This document shows, one piece after another, positions 43,991 to 53,206 of a DNA stretch of 61,162 bases. Origin of the DNA: UBA11891 sp003533785 (GTDB taxonomy: Bacteria; Bacteroidota; Bacteroidia; Flavobacteriales; Flavobacteriaceae); the NCBI GenBank assembly GCA_949511625.1, contig CATFEX010000045.1:1-61162 (forward strand), read 5' to 3'. Position numbers and translations under genes: made by a program. The notes below the pieces were generated by a model. It searched no databases and was not told the origin of the DNA. It worked only from the letters and a program-made list of their open reading frames with translations. The first letter of the stretch is position 1. Every line of letters begins with the position of its first letter.

Positions 43991-46263
43991 AGCGTACCCT
44001 TTTTTTGTTGTGCGTCCACTACTGCCACCGCTGTCATGTTTACGATTTCTTCTACCGATGCACCCAGCTGGAGGGTATGCACGGGAAATGCCAGTCCCAT
44101 CATGATCGGCCCTATAGACAAGACTCCATTCAGTTCTTTCATTAATTTGTAGGTGATGTTTGCCGCGTCTAAGTTGGGAAAGACTAAGGTGTTCACCCGA
44201 GTGTTTTTGAGTCGAGAAAAAGAAAAGCTCTTTTCCATCATCTCAGGGTTTAAAGCAAAATCAGATTGCAAAGGCCCGTCGACTACCATATCGGGATAGT
44301 AACGATGGAGATAGGCAACGGCCTCGGAAACTTTTTTAGCTTCTTCGGAATCATTAGATCCAAAGTTAGAAAATGACAAAAGTGCGATGGCTGGTGTCAA
44401 TCCAAACATTTTGGCGGTCTGGGCTGTCATTTGCGCAATTTTAGCCAATTCTTTAGCTGAAGGATTTATATTTATTGAGGTATCGGAAAGAAATAAGGGC
44501 CCTCTTTGTGTCAACATTAGATTTGTAGCGGCGACCCTTCTGATGCCCTTGGCCGTGCCTAAGGTTTCCAGTATGGGTTTCACTACTTGGGGATAATTTC
44601 TTGAATAACCTGAGATCATGGCGTCCACATCTCTATTCTTTACCATCATGGAACCAAAATAGTTCCGCTCTCGCATCAACCGTTTCGCATCGTAAAGCGT
44701 TTTCCCTTTTCTCTTTTGATCTTCCCAAAAAAGCTGTGCATAACGGTCTCTATTTTCTTTTTGATCATCTGCTTTGGGATCGATTATGGCGACTTCCTCA
44801 TCGAATTCTATTGTGTCCATCAGTTTTTTGATGGTTTTCTTTCGACCTAGCAAAACAGGAATGGCAATTTTCTCTTCCAAAACGATCTGAGCCGCTTTCA
44901 AAACATCCAATTGGTCTGCTTCTGTAAAAACTACAGTTTGGGGATCTATTTTAGCACGATTGTGAAGCAAACGCACCAGTTTCTGGTCATTCCCAAGGCG
45001 TTTTTGAAGGGTATCTTTATAGCGATCCCAGTCCTCAATAGGGGCAGTTGCTACCCCCGATTCCATCGCCGCTTTTGCCACTTCCAGTGGGATTTCCACA
45101 ATCAAACGGGGATCAAAAGGCTTGGGAATGATATAGTCTTTGCCAAAACTCAAACGGGTTTGGTCATAAGCTACATTTACTTGTTCTGGGACAGGTTCTT
45201 TAGCCAATTGCGCCAAGGCTTTGACGGCTGCCTTTTTCATCGCTTCATTGATCGCAGTTGCTCGCACATCCAGTGCTCCACGGAAGATGAATGGAAAACC
45301 AAGTACATTATTCACCTGATTGGGATGATCGGATCGGCCTGTAGCCATAATCAAATCGTCTCGAACGGAACAAGCTAGGTCATAATTAATTTCAGGGTCG
45401 GGATTGGCCATTGCAAAAACAATGGGTTTTGGAGCCATGTCGCGTAACATTTGCTCCGAAACAATATTCCCTAGTGAGAGACCAATAAATACATCTGCGC
45501 CAGCTAATGCTTCATCAAGGGTGTTAAGATTATTTGCTGTGGCAAACTCCGCTTTTTCTTGGGTTAGATCCGCTCTGTCTTTTCGAATAACCCCTTTGCT
45601 GTCGGTCATTACTATGTTTTCCGCACGAGCACCAAAAGACTGGTAGAGTCGGGTACAGGAGATAGCAGCTGCACCAGCCCCAGAGACAACTATCGTGACC
45701 TCTTCTATTTTTTTATCAACCAATTCCAAAGCGTTAAGCAATGCAGCACAGGAGATTATAGCCGTTCCATGCTGATCGTCGTGCATAACAGGGATGTCCA
45801 GCTCTTCCTTTAATCTTTTTTCAATTTCAAAGGCTTCTGGGGCTTTGATGTCTTCCAGGTTGATTCCCCCAAATGTTGGGGCAATGGCTTTAACCGTATT
45901 GATAAACTCTTCTGGATCGTTGGCATCAATTTCAATATCGAAGACATCGATATCTGCAAAGATCTTGAACAACAGCCCCTTTCCTTCCATAACCGGCTTG
46001 GAGGCATTGGGACCAATATCTCCCAATCCCAGTACAGCCGTACCATTGGAAATCACTGCCACTAGATTCCCTTTGTTGGTGTATTTGTAGACGTTGTTGA
46101 CTTCCTTTTCAATTTCCTGACAAGGAATAGCTACTCCAGGAGAGTAGGCCAACGCCAAATCTCGTTGTGTTTGGTAACGCTTAGTAGGGACTACCGCAAT
46201 TTTCCCAGGGGTGGGTTTGGCATGGTAGACGAGCGCTTGTCGTCTTTGTTGATTCTCATTCAT
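43987..46263 (-). CDS. maeB: NADP-dependent malic enzyme, MaeB type
   Basis: MaeB oxidatively decarboxylates malate to pyruvate and makes NADPH. At 758 residues it has the three-domain form. A malic N domain (about 15-155) has AYSPGVAIPCQEI and LGLGDIGPNASKPVMEGKGLLFK. An NAD(P)-binding domain (about 160-400) has VVSGAGAAAISC, and a C-terminal phosphotransacetylase-like domain (about 430-758) follows. That last domain is usually regulatory, sensing acetyl-CoA, rather than catalytic. It is the first gene of the maeB-ruvA-sprA unit and has a -7 box upstream. Confidence 0.95.
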   Translation of the reverse strand: MNENQQRRQALVYHAKPTPGKIAVVPTKRYQTQRDLALAYSPGVAIPCQEIEKEVNNVYKYTNKGNLVAVISNGTAVLGLGDIGPNASKPVMEGKGLLFKIFADIDVFDIEIDANDPEEFINTVKAIAPTFGGINLEDIKAPEAFEIEKRLKEELDIPVMHDDQHGTAIISCAALLNALELVDKKIEEVTIVVSGAGAAAISCTRLYQSFGARAENIVMTDSKGVIRKDRADLTQEKAEFATANNLNTLDEALAGADVFIGLSLGNIVSEQMLRDMAPKPIVFAMANPDPEINYDLACSVRDDLIMATGRSDHPNQVNNVLGFPFIFRGALDVRATAINEAMKKAAVKALAQLAKEPVPEQVNVAYDQTRLSFGKDYIIPKPFDPRLIVEIPLEVAKAAMESGVATAPIEDWDRYKDTLQKRLGNDQKLVRLLHNRAKIDPQTVVFTEADQLDVLKAAQIVLEEKIAIPVLLGRKKTIKKLMDTIEFDEEVAIIDPKADDQKENRDRYAQLFWEDQKRKGKTLYDAKRLMRERNYFGSMMVKNRDVDAMISGYSRNYPQVVKPILETLGTAKGIRRVAATNLMLTQRGPLFLSDTSININPSAKELAKIAQMTAQTAKMFGLTPAIALLSFSNFGSNDSEEAKKVSEAVAYLHRYYPDMVVDGPLQSDFALNPEMMEKSFSFSRLKNTRVNTLVFPNLDAANITYKLMKELNGVLSIGPIMMGLAFPVHTLQLGASVEEIVNMTAVAVVDAQQKKGTL

Positions 46264-46279
46264 AGCTATGATTCTAATT

Positions 46280-46287
46280 CAAAAGTA
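46280..46287 (-). promoter_or_regulatory. Probable -7 promoter element for maeB-ruvA-sprA
   Basis: TACTTTTG on the minus strand matches TAnnTTTG exactly and ends 16 bases before the maeB ATG. The gap to the upstream MFS gene is only 66 bases and contains no terminator, so read-through from upstream is possible too. Confidence 0.5.
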
Positions 46288-46329
46288 GCAAAGAAATTTG
46301 GCCCTAAATGAAAAGTGTTGGACAAAATC

Positions 46330-47700
46330 CTATTCCTCGTTTTCTTTCTCTGTCACAAATAAGGAAAAAACACCGCCAATGATGAAGAAGACTCCTGCCA
46401 AACGAATGATATTTATTGGGTTATTCCCCAATAAATCGTACATAAAATACTGAACACTGAAAATCTGAATGATCATTGGAACGACAATAAACATATTAAA
46501 TATTCCCATATACACTCCTGTTTTTTGACTGGGAATAGAGGCAGCTAACATCTGATAGGGCATCGCCATCATACTGGCCCATGTGATTCCCAAACCAAAT
46601 GAAAATAAATAGATTTGGCTTATCATAATCTCTCCTGCTCCAAATGGGTTGGGCAGGCTAAATAATAATGCCTTGTCAGAAAGATAGGGCATGATCAATA
46701 ATGCAATCCCGCCAAATAATAAGCTAACGAAATGCAAACGTTTTGCTCCAAGATAACGGGCAATGGGAATCATTGCAAAGGCAGTTAAAAAACAAATCAC
46801 GTTGTAGGTTCCATTAAGATTCCCTGTGAGCAGTTGGGCTTGATTAAAGAAAGGTGTAGATTGATCTAATGTGTCGTATAATGAAAGAGAAAGAGCCGAA
46901 GTGATGTATTGCCAATAACAGAACATGGCATACCAAGGGAAAAACATAACTGGAATTAGTTGTCGCATCGTTTTTGGCATTTCCTTCAGTGATACAAAGA
47001 TTTCTAAGAGCGTACGGTTAATCAAATCTCCTTTGGCTTTATCTTGTTTTATCTTCTTCAATTCCACATCAGTAGGGGGATATTCTTTAGTCGTAAGTAC
47101 CGAAATTAGGATGGTTACAATGGAAGCTACGGCTCCAACTCCAAAAGCCCAATAGGTGGAAACAGGGATGCCGTTTTCCATTTTATCGGTGAGCGCCAAG
47201 ATTCCAAAAGACACCAGTATAGCTGGCGTGAAATTGGCGAGTGTCGTTCCAAAACCCGTAAAGAAGCTTTGCATCAGAAACCCCAATGAATATTGCTTTT
47301 TTGGCAATTTATCTGAGATGAATGCCCGATAGGGTTCTAAGGCAATGTTATTAGCAGCATCCAATATCCATAGCAAGCTTGCTGCCATCCAAATCGAACT
47401 TGAATAGGGCATCACAATCAGTGCCAAACTAGCAATGATAGCACCAATAAGAAAAAAGGGTTTTCTTCTTCCGAATCTAGGAGACCAAGTGCCATCACTG
47501 ATTGCACCAACGATAGGTTGTACAACCAAACCCGTGACTGGTCCTGCCAACCAAAGCAAAGGAAGCTCGGCTTCTTCCGCACCGAGATACTTATAAATCG
47601 CACTCATATTACTCTGCTGCAATCCGAAACTAAATTGGACGCCAAAGAACCCAAAGTTCATGGTTAGGATTTGCCAGAAGGAAAGTGTTTTTTTATTCAT
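46330..47700 (-). CDS. MFS transporter, SLC45-like
   Basis: A 456-residue inner-membrane transporter with about 12 helices. The N-terminal segment FWQILTMNFGFFGVQFSFGLQQSN, the loop GAISDGTWSPRFGRRKPFFLIGA (MFS motif A between helices 2 and 3) and the WILDAANNIALEPYRAFISDKL stretch match the SLC45/GPH-like sugar transporter branch of Bacteroidota. It starts 3 bases after the haloperoxidase-like gene and ends the seven-gene run. It may import the product released by the periplasmic proteins of this locus. A sugar is the default guess for this family, but the locus has no sugar-cleaving enzyme. Confidence 0.85.
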   Translation of the reverse strand: MNKKTLSFWQILTMNFGFFGVQFSFGLQQSNMSAIYKYLGAEEAELPLLWLAGPVTGLVVQPIVGAISDGTWSPRFGRRKPFFLIGAIIASLALIVMPYSSSIWMAASLLWILDAANNIALEPYRAFISDKLPKKQYSLGFLMQSFFTGFGTTLANFTPAILVSFGILALTDKMENGIPVSTYWAFGVGAVASIVTILISVLTTKEYPPTDVELKKIKQDKAKGDLINRTLLEIFVSLKEMPKTMRQLIPVMFFPWYAMFCYWQYITSALSLSLYDTLDQSTPFFNQAQLLTGNLNGTYNVICFLTAFAMIPIARYLGAKRLHFVSLLFGGIALLIMPYLSDKALLFSLPNPFGAGEIMISQIYLFSFGLGITWASMMAMPYQMLAASIPSQKTGVYMGIFNMFIVVPMIIQIFSVQYFMYDLLGNNPINIIRLAGVFFIIGGVFSLFVTEKENEE

Positions 47701-47703
47701 GCG

Positions 47704-49047
47704 CTAGTTTAAAACCAAGGTATCATAATCGTTTATTTTTGTTTGAATTTTGTCTACAACATATTCCCCAACATTTTGTCCTTGATTCACCCCCTCTTCT
47801 ATTGCCATCATATAATGGATTCCGCCATATAATCGAGAAATTGCAGCCTCCTCAGCGGCATGAATAAATGAATTGTAAGATCGCTGTGGCAGCCCGTATT
47901 CTAATTCGGTGGTGTCTGTAAAAGCAAAATCATCTCCAAATAAGTCAGTTAAGGTGAGGGCTGCTGCTCGAGAAATTACTGAATGTCCGCTGGTATATTC
48001 TGGGAATGGCGGTGTTTGTAGCACTGGCAACCACTCTTCGTTATAATATTTATTAATTAGTGTTTCAGGACGTACGACCAGAGTATCCCATTTTTCGTCC
48101 CAGCAACTAATAAACGCATCAAAAAGGGCTATACTAACATTGGTGTAGGCATTGATTGTATCTAGGAAACTCGCTTCCGCTTGTCGTGTGACAATCGCTG
48201 TAATTCCAATCCAATGGCCTCCAGGAGTAATTTTCTTGGTGGCAAACATGGCATGTCCTCTATGGTGGGTAACATAAGGATTACAATCCCAAAATTTAGC
48301 AATCTCCAACTGCTCATCCGACAAGCCATTGCCAATCTCATATACTTGTTGAAGTTGCCTTTGGAAAGGGCTCCCCTTAGTTAAATCAAAAGGGATAGGG
48401 GCTTTGGGCTCGAATTGATTAGAGGAGTCCAATACCATGGTTCGAATTTCTTTCCAATGGGGTTCTATCCCATCCATATAATCTGGTGGGGTTGGTTTCC
48501 AGAATTGTTCTGGTCCTTTGATGGTGTATTTTGGATAGGTGCGTGTTTGATTGTACATATCGCCTTTGGCCCAAACCAAAATATGATCGGCAACCTGTTC
48601 TCCATAGTTTCGAGAGGCCCTATTCACTGAACTGGGTACGTTCATTTCGTCCAGCTGATTTTGGAATTTTTCCTCAAAGGCATCCATCTTATTTTCTGAA
48701 AATATCAAAGCCCTTCCCACTTTGTTAAACGCATAGAGCGCAGCTAAAGAAAAATCGATCTTTTCCGATTGGGGAGAAGGTACAGATTCCAGCTCCTTAA
48801 CCTGCCCCACCAACGATTGATACTCTTTTGGAAATTCCTGTCGAGCGGTTTCGTATGCAGCAACAGAAGGGTATAAATAAACGCGGGAGGCTACAGGGGG
48901 TGAAAAAATATCATAAACGACTATGTCGGTTAAATTTTTCATCGCAGCTTGAAACAACTCAGGGTTTTTTAAATGAGGTTTATAGCTGGTGTCTTCTTTG
49001 CATGAAAGAGTAGCAAATAAAACTATCAGTAGAATAATCCTTTTCAT
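47704..49047 (-). CDS. Vanadium-dependent haloperoxidase / PAP2-fold lipoprotein
   Basis: A 447-residue lipoprotein (lipobox ATLSC, Cys16, followed by KED) with the vanadate/phosphate-binding signature of the haloperoxidase-acid phosphatase superfamily. K-x6-RP appears as KWDTLVVRP near residue 315. The (P)SGH motif is FPEYTSGHSV near 340. SRLYGGIHY near 403 supplies the last Arg and His. The Pro of PSGH is Thr here, as in related bacterial proteins. The protein could oxidise halides with peroxide or hydrolyse phosphate esters; sequence does not decide. It starts 1 base after the stop of the SRPBCC/GyrI-like gene. Confidence 0.88.
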   Translation of the reverse strand: MKRIILLIVLFATLSCKEDTSYKPHLKNPELFQAAMKNLTDIVVYDIFSPPVASRVYLYPSVAAYETARQEFPKEYQSLVGQVKELESVPSPQSEKIDFSLAALYAFNKVGRALIFSENKMDAFEEKFQNQLDEMNVPSSVNRASRNYGEQVADHILVWAKGDMYNQTRTYPKYTIKGPEQFWKPTPPDYMDGIEPHWKEIRTMVLDSSNQFEPKAPIPFDLTKGSPFQRQLQQVYEIGNGLSDEQLEIAKFWDCNPYVTHHRGHAMFATKKITPGGHWIGITAIVTRQAEASFLDTINAYTNVSIALFDAFISCWDEKWDTLVVRPETLINKYYNEEWLPVLQTPPFPEYTSGHSVISRAAALTLTDLFGDDFAFTDTTELEYGLPQRSYNSFIHAAEEAAISRLYGGIHYMMAIEEGVNQGQNVGEYVVDKIQTKINDYDTLVLN

Positions 49048-49048
49048 T

Positions 49049-49870
49049 TTAGTTTAATTCAGATGTTGAAAAATACAAAATTGATTTCCATTTCTCTTCA
49101 GGTTTAAAGCTAAATGGACTATCATAAAAGACTTCAGCTGCTGGTGTACTTAGCTCTTTTTCTAAGTGATTTAATTTTTGAATGGCTTTAAACCAACCCC
49201 TGTGCGATTGACTATAGTTTCCATAAAAAGCTTGTGCCAAACCTTTAATAGCTGGTTGTTCTTTTACAAATATATCATTACTTTCTAAAGGAGGTAGAAC
49301 ATAATGCTCTGGAACTTTAAAACACAGGTCAAAATTAATCGTCTGTTGATTTAGATTTATTGAATTAATATAAAGTCTTGGGGGATCTTTTTTCCCCTTG
49401 GGTAAATAACTTGCTAAATAATCTATGTTTCTATTCATTCCATTAGCTTTTTCACTAATTTTATCTTCGATCGTTAAACATAGACAACTTGCCGTGTCTA
49501 AGTGATTTTCTTCCAATCTATCCCAGCGAAATTGCAACTCTTCCTCCGCCAATTTTTTTTTTAATTTTTTTAGGTAATTTATTGTTGAACTTACTATACT
49601 AGAATTTCCGGTAATAATTCTAAACTTTTCTGTTAAAGGATTATCTACAATGTGAATTTTAACATCAATTTTAATTAATTCTTGATGAATTGATTCTAGT
49701 TCCCAAACCAAATAATGACTTATTTTTTCAGAAGGAACAGACTTAAAGATTAATGAGTTTTTTTCAGCCTTAAGTACTTTTGATTCAATATTATCGAGCT
49801 TAGATATATGATAAAATAGCCAAGGGGCATTATTAGATTCGAAGCTTATTTTATAATCAAAAGGGACCAA
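49049..49870 (-). CDS. SRPBCC-like / GyrI-like two-domain protein with unclear start
   Basis: From the first conventional start (TTG at 49870) the protein has 273 residues. The first half (about 1-115) follows the pattern of SRPBCC lipid- or ligand-binding proteins, with a late helix IVSSTINYLKKLKKKLAEE. The last 75 residues (GLAQAFYGNYSQSHRGWFKAIQKLN, then AAEVFYDSP) resemble the GyrI/AraC effector-binding fold. There is no DNA-binding domain. The frame stays open upstream to the stop of the preceding gene and encodes KNLFNILKYSLLSLLIVGIC, a typical SRPBCC-type membrane anchor. The real start may therefore be CTG at 49942. Domain assignments are by eye. Confidence 0.6.
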   Translation of the reverse strand: MVPFDYKISFESNNAPWLFYHISKLDNIESKVLKAEKNSLIFKSVPSEKISHYLVWELESIHQELIKIDVKIHIVDNPLTEKFRIITGNSSIVSSTINYLKKLKKKLAEEELQFRWDRLEENHLDTASCLCLTIEDKISEKANGMNRNIDYLASYLPKGKKDPPRLYINSINLNQQTINFDLCFKVPEHYVLPPLESNDIFVKEQPAIKGLAQAFYGNYSQSHRGWFKAIQKLNHLEKELSTPAAEVFYDSPFSFKPEEKWKSILYFSTSELN

Positions 49871-49948
49871 AAAAAAATAACATATACCTACGATTAGAAG
49901 TGATAATAAGCTGTATTTTAATATGTTGAATAAATTTTTCAGGGCAAA

Positions 49949-52900
49949 TCAAGGTGTAAATTTATATAGTTTTGACTCGGCATTGTGAGGCACTACTAAA
50001 AGCTGGTCTATGTCTTTATCTTTTAATTGTTTGAGTGCACCAATATGGTTGTGAAAATAATTTATTCCATATTCTGATGCCCACATAATTTTATCTAAAG
50101 CAGTAATAATCATCGGCGGCTGTGAATCCCATACTCCTTGAAAAGGGGGCAAATCTACCTTTGTACCTGCAACAAATAATTGATCCAAACCGTTAATATT
50201 AGTAACCTCCATAGTACGTAGTGGACCCCATTGTAATTGATTCTCAAATGGAATAAAACGATATCCATTTTTAGTGTTCTCGAAGAAACCACTTCGTAAT
50301 TCACTTACCTCATATTGGATGGCATTTTTCAAAACTTTTCTTCCAAAAACATTTTGCATGCTTTTTCCTGCAAATTCCTTATACGTGTTAAATTTTTTTC
50401 TGATAAATCGCTGTAACTGCTCTTGAAGTTTATCTTTATCCTCAAATGGATAATAAATACCGTCTTTTGCAATTGCAAGGAGTGTTTCATCATCGTTGTT
50501 TTGATCGACGTCAATTTTATACATTTTTAATGGATATTTATCGCTAGCGGAAAATTTAGTGTTTAGGCCAACGTTACCAACTATAAGGTCTATATCTCCA
50601 TCTTTATCGATATCAAAGGGTGCAGTACTTTGCCATAAACCAATTGGTTGATCAATAAAAAATTGATTTGTTACTTCCCTGAAAGTACCTTCATTATTTT
50701 GAAACATTCTTCCTTTAGACCATTCTGCAACTAACCATAAGTCTTCATCACCATCATGATCAAAATCTATAAAAAAAGCATCTGTCAGCATTCCTAAGTC
50801 AGTAAGAAAAGATTGATAAGAAAGGGTAAAATTAAATCCTGTATTGATTAAAAGGTAAGCTTGGGTCGCTGCAGCAAAGTCCCCACTTACTCCCCTAGTT
50901 CCAATAAAAATATCGAGCAAACCATCTTGATTAACATCATTAATTGCTACTACCGAACCATTGCTTCTATAATCTGGCAAATAATCATTTGCTATACTAA
51001 AATTTCCGTTTCCATTATTCAGATAGATTCTATCTTTAAGATATTGAGAATTAATTTTGTATTCACCTCCTCCAGATACAACAAATAAATCAAGGTCTGC
51101 ATCATTGTCAACATCTACAAATATTGCGTCAACATCTTCATGTTGTTTATGAGCTTCAAAAAATTTGGTTTGTTTGATATATCCGTTTTCTGAACTAATA
51201 AATAATGTTGCTAACTGACCTTTTGCACCGCCAATAAAAAAATCAGAAACACCATCTTTATTTAAATCTGCAACTGCAACTCCTGGACCTTCTGTGGTTA
51301 TTCCATAAGGCATTAATTTTTCTCTATTAAACTCTGGAAAGTTATTTTCTTTGTAAGTGTAATTTAATCCCTTAACTATTGTCTTTTTAAAGGATTTTTT
51401 TTCTGTGGAACCTTTTTTTATTCTCGGACTCGTACTTTCATATTTTATTTTTAAATGTTGGTTTACCGTCAATCGTTTATAAAGTTTTTCGTGACCATTT
51501 GGCCATTGGACTTTTAATGAATCAATTGATTCTTCTCCGAGACCAAAATATAAAACAGGTGGCATACTCGACTGGAAACCACGGGTGATGTGGAGTTGCT
51601 TATAATGTGCTTTATTCGAGCTATAAACAGTAGACTTAACTCCAATTCCAAATGGATTTAAGGAGTCCCCTTCAAAACTTAAGTTGAGATAATTATTATT
51701 ATTATTCTCACGGGCATTATTTTTATAAAGGCTTGCCGTAGCATTAAAATTATTTAAAACTACATCAATATCTCCGTCAAGATCAAAATCAGCCATCGCT
51801 AAACCATTTGAAATAGTTGACTCACTATTGGTCCAATCATTAGATTGGTCTACGAATATTAAATCTTTACTCCCCTCAAAAATATAATTAGGCATGGAGC
51901 CTGATGGCATTTTGGCTAGTGCTTCATTATCAATGAGTTTAGTTAAATTCATTTTAGTTTGTATTTGTTCTGATGATACATACTTGATGTAATCTGCATC
52001 GTTTGGTCGTCTATAAATACCGTTAGACACAAAAAGGTCTTGGTAACCATCTAAATTCAAATCGTTAAATAAAGCTGACCAACTCCAATCGGTGGCTGAA
52101 ATTCCACAAAACTGGGCAATTTCTAGAAATTTATTTTTACCCGTATTATATTGTAAGTGATTCCTTGGAAATTGGTCTAAATATCCTAGCGACCTTTTTA
52201 GATTGAGTAAGTTTAATGAAAAATCTAAGGTAGAACTTTTCAGAATTTCTTCTTTCTCTGGAAGCATATCTAAGCTAAAAATTTCAGGGAACCCGTCGTG
52301 GTTGATATCTACAATATCATTCCCCATGGAAAATTGACTTGTATGGCTTAAAAATTCTTTCGATGATTCTTCAAAAGTCCCGTCTTGTTTATTTATATAG
52401 AGTAAATCTCCTTCAAAAAAATCATTACTAACATAAATATCATCCCATCCATCTTGATTCAGATCTGAGATACTAACTGCTAATCCGTACCCAACCCGAT
52501 CCATAACTAAATTCACTTCATCCGAAACATCCTTGAAGAATCCATCTTCGTTACGAAACAATTTATCAGAACTCATTTCACTGTAAGCATTGTTTTTTTG
52601 AATATTCGTGTAGCTTTGAGAGGAATGAATTCCATGATTAAGAAGATAAATATCTAAATCACCATCTTTATCATAATCAAAGAAAGCGGGGCTTACTGAA
52701 TAATTTTGAATAGCTAATCCAAAATCTTTAGCTTGCTCTTTAAAGGTGCCATCCTGCTGATTAATAAATAACTCATTGTATCCTTTAAATCCATTTATTC
52801 CAGTAACTGCACAAACATAAATATCTAACCACCCATCATTATTTATATCAACCATACTAACCCCTGTGTTCCAATCAGATCTTCCACCTACATTTGCAAC

Positions 52901-53206
52901 AGAAGTGATGTCTTCAAACTTGAGGTTACCTTTATTAAGATAAAGTTTATTTTCATCCTGGTTTGAAATAAAATATATATCGTCAAGACCATCATTATTT
53001 ATATCACCTACTGCAACTCCACCGCCATTGTAAAAGTACATGTAGTCCAAAATACTTAATGCTTCTGTATCTTCTATTTCGTTTTTAAAATTAATTCCTG
53101 ATTCAGTTGGGCTAACCTCCTCCAATAATTTATTGGAGGAATTGCACGAAATCAATGCTAACATTAAAATAACGGCAAAAAAAGATGCCAAATTATTTAT
53201 AGACAT
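49949..53206 (-). CDS. FG-GAP/VCBS repeat and ASPIC/UnbV (CRTAC1-like) lipoprotein, second copy
   Basis: About 1085 residues. The N-terminus ends in LALISCNSS, a lipobox, so it is probably an outer-membrane lipoprotein. Two beta-propeller regions (about 45-430 and 630-900) are made of repeats with calcium-type loops such as DINNDGLDDIYF, DYDKDGDLDIYL and DINHDGFPEIF. Between them is an ASPIC/UnbV module (about 510-600) with GIGVKSTVYSSN and SLKVQWPNGHEK. I start at the ATG at 53206, which overlaps the upstream paralogue by 14 bases; an ATG at 53227 is also possible. Such proteins accompany SusC/SusD pairs in many flavobacteria, where their role is unknown; surface ligand binding is likely. 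Confidence 0.85.
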   Translation of the reverse strand: MSINNLASFFAVILMLALISCNSSNKLLEEVSPTESGINFKNEIEDTEALSILDYMYFYNGGGVAVGDINNDGLDDIYFISNQDENKLYLNKGNLKFEDITSVANVGGRSDWNTGVSMVDINNDGWLDIYVCAVTGINGFKGYNELFINQQDGTFKEQAKDFGLAIQNYSVSPAFFDYDKDGDLDIYLLNHGIHSSQSYTNIQKNNAYSEMSSDKLFRNEDGFFKDVSDEVNLVMDRVGYGLAVSISDLNQDGWDDIYVSNDFFEGDLLYINKQDGTFEESSKEFLSHTSQFSMGNDIVDINHDGFPEIFSLDMLPEKEEILKSSTLDFSLNLLNLKRSLGYLDQFPRNHLQYNTGKNKFLEIAQFCGISATDWSWSALFNDLNLDGYQDLFVSNGIYRRPNDADYIKYVSSEQIQTKMNLTKLIDNEALAKMPSGSMPNYIFEGSKDLIFVDQSNDWTNSESTISNGLAMADFDLDGDIDVVLNNFNATASLYKNNARENNNNNYLNLSFEGDSLNPFGIGVKSTVYSSNKAHYKQLHITRGFQSSMPPVLYFGLGEESIDSLKVQWPNGHEKLYKRLTVNQHLKIKYESTSPRIKKGSTEKKSFKKTIVKGLNYTYKENNFPEFNREKLMPYGITTEGPGVAVADLNKDGVSDFFIGGAKGQLATLFISSENGYIKQTKFFEAHKQHEDVDAIFVDVDNDADLDLFVVSGGGEYKINSQYLKDRIYLNNGNGNFSIANDYLPDYRSNGSVVAINDVNQDGLLDIFIGTRGVSGDFAAATQAYLLINTGFNFTLSYQSFLTDLGMLTDAFFIDFDHDGDEDLWLVAEWSKGRMFQNNEGTFREVTNQFFIDQPIGLWQSTAPFDIDKDGDIDLIVGNVGLNTKFSASDKYPLKMYKIDVDQNNDDETLLAIAKDGIYYPFEDKDKLQEQLQRFIRKKFNTYKEFAGKSMQNVFGRKVLKNAIQYEVSELRSGFFENTKNGYRFIPFENQLQWGPLRTMEVTNINGLDQLFVAGTKVDLPPFQGVWDSQPPMIITALDKIMWASEYGINYFHNHIGALKQLKDKDIDQLLVVPHNAESKLYKFTP
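52989..53010. repeat. 22-base exact repeat, copy in the second FG-GAP gene
   Basis: Identical over 22 bases to 56296-56317 in the neighbouring paralogue. Both encode the GDINNDG segment of the first FG-GAP repeat. A 17-base core of it recurs at 52833-52849 and 55573-55589, so the pair of genes contains several short identical tracts. Confidence 0.75.

Noticed and set aside
44911..45378. Plus-strand open frame of 155 codons inside maeB
   Set aside because: It is antisense to conserved malic enzyme and PTA-like segments and has no family resemblance or ribosome site.
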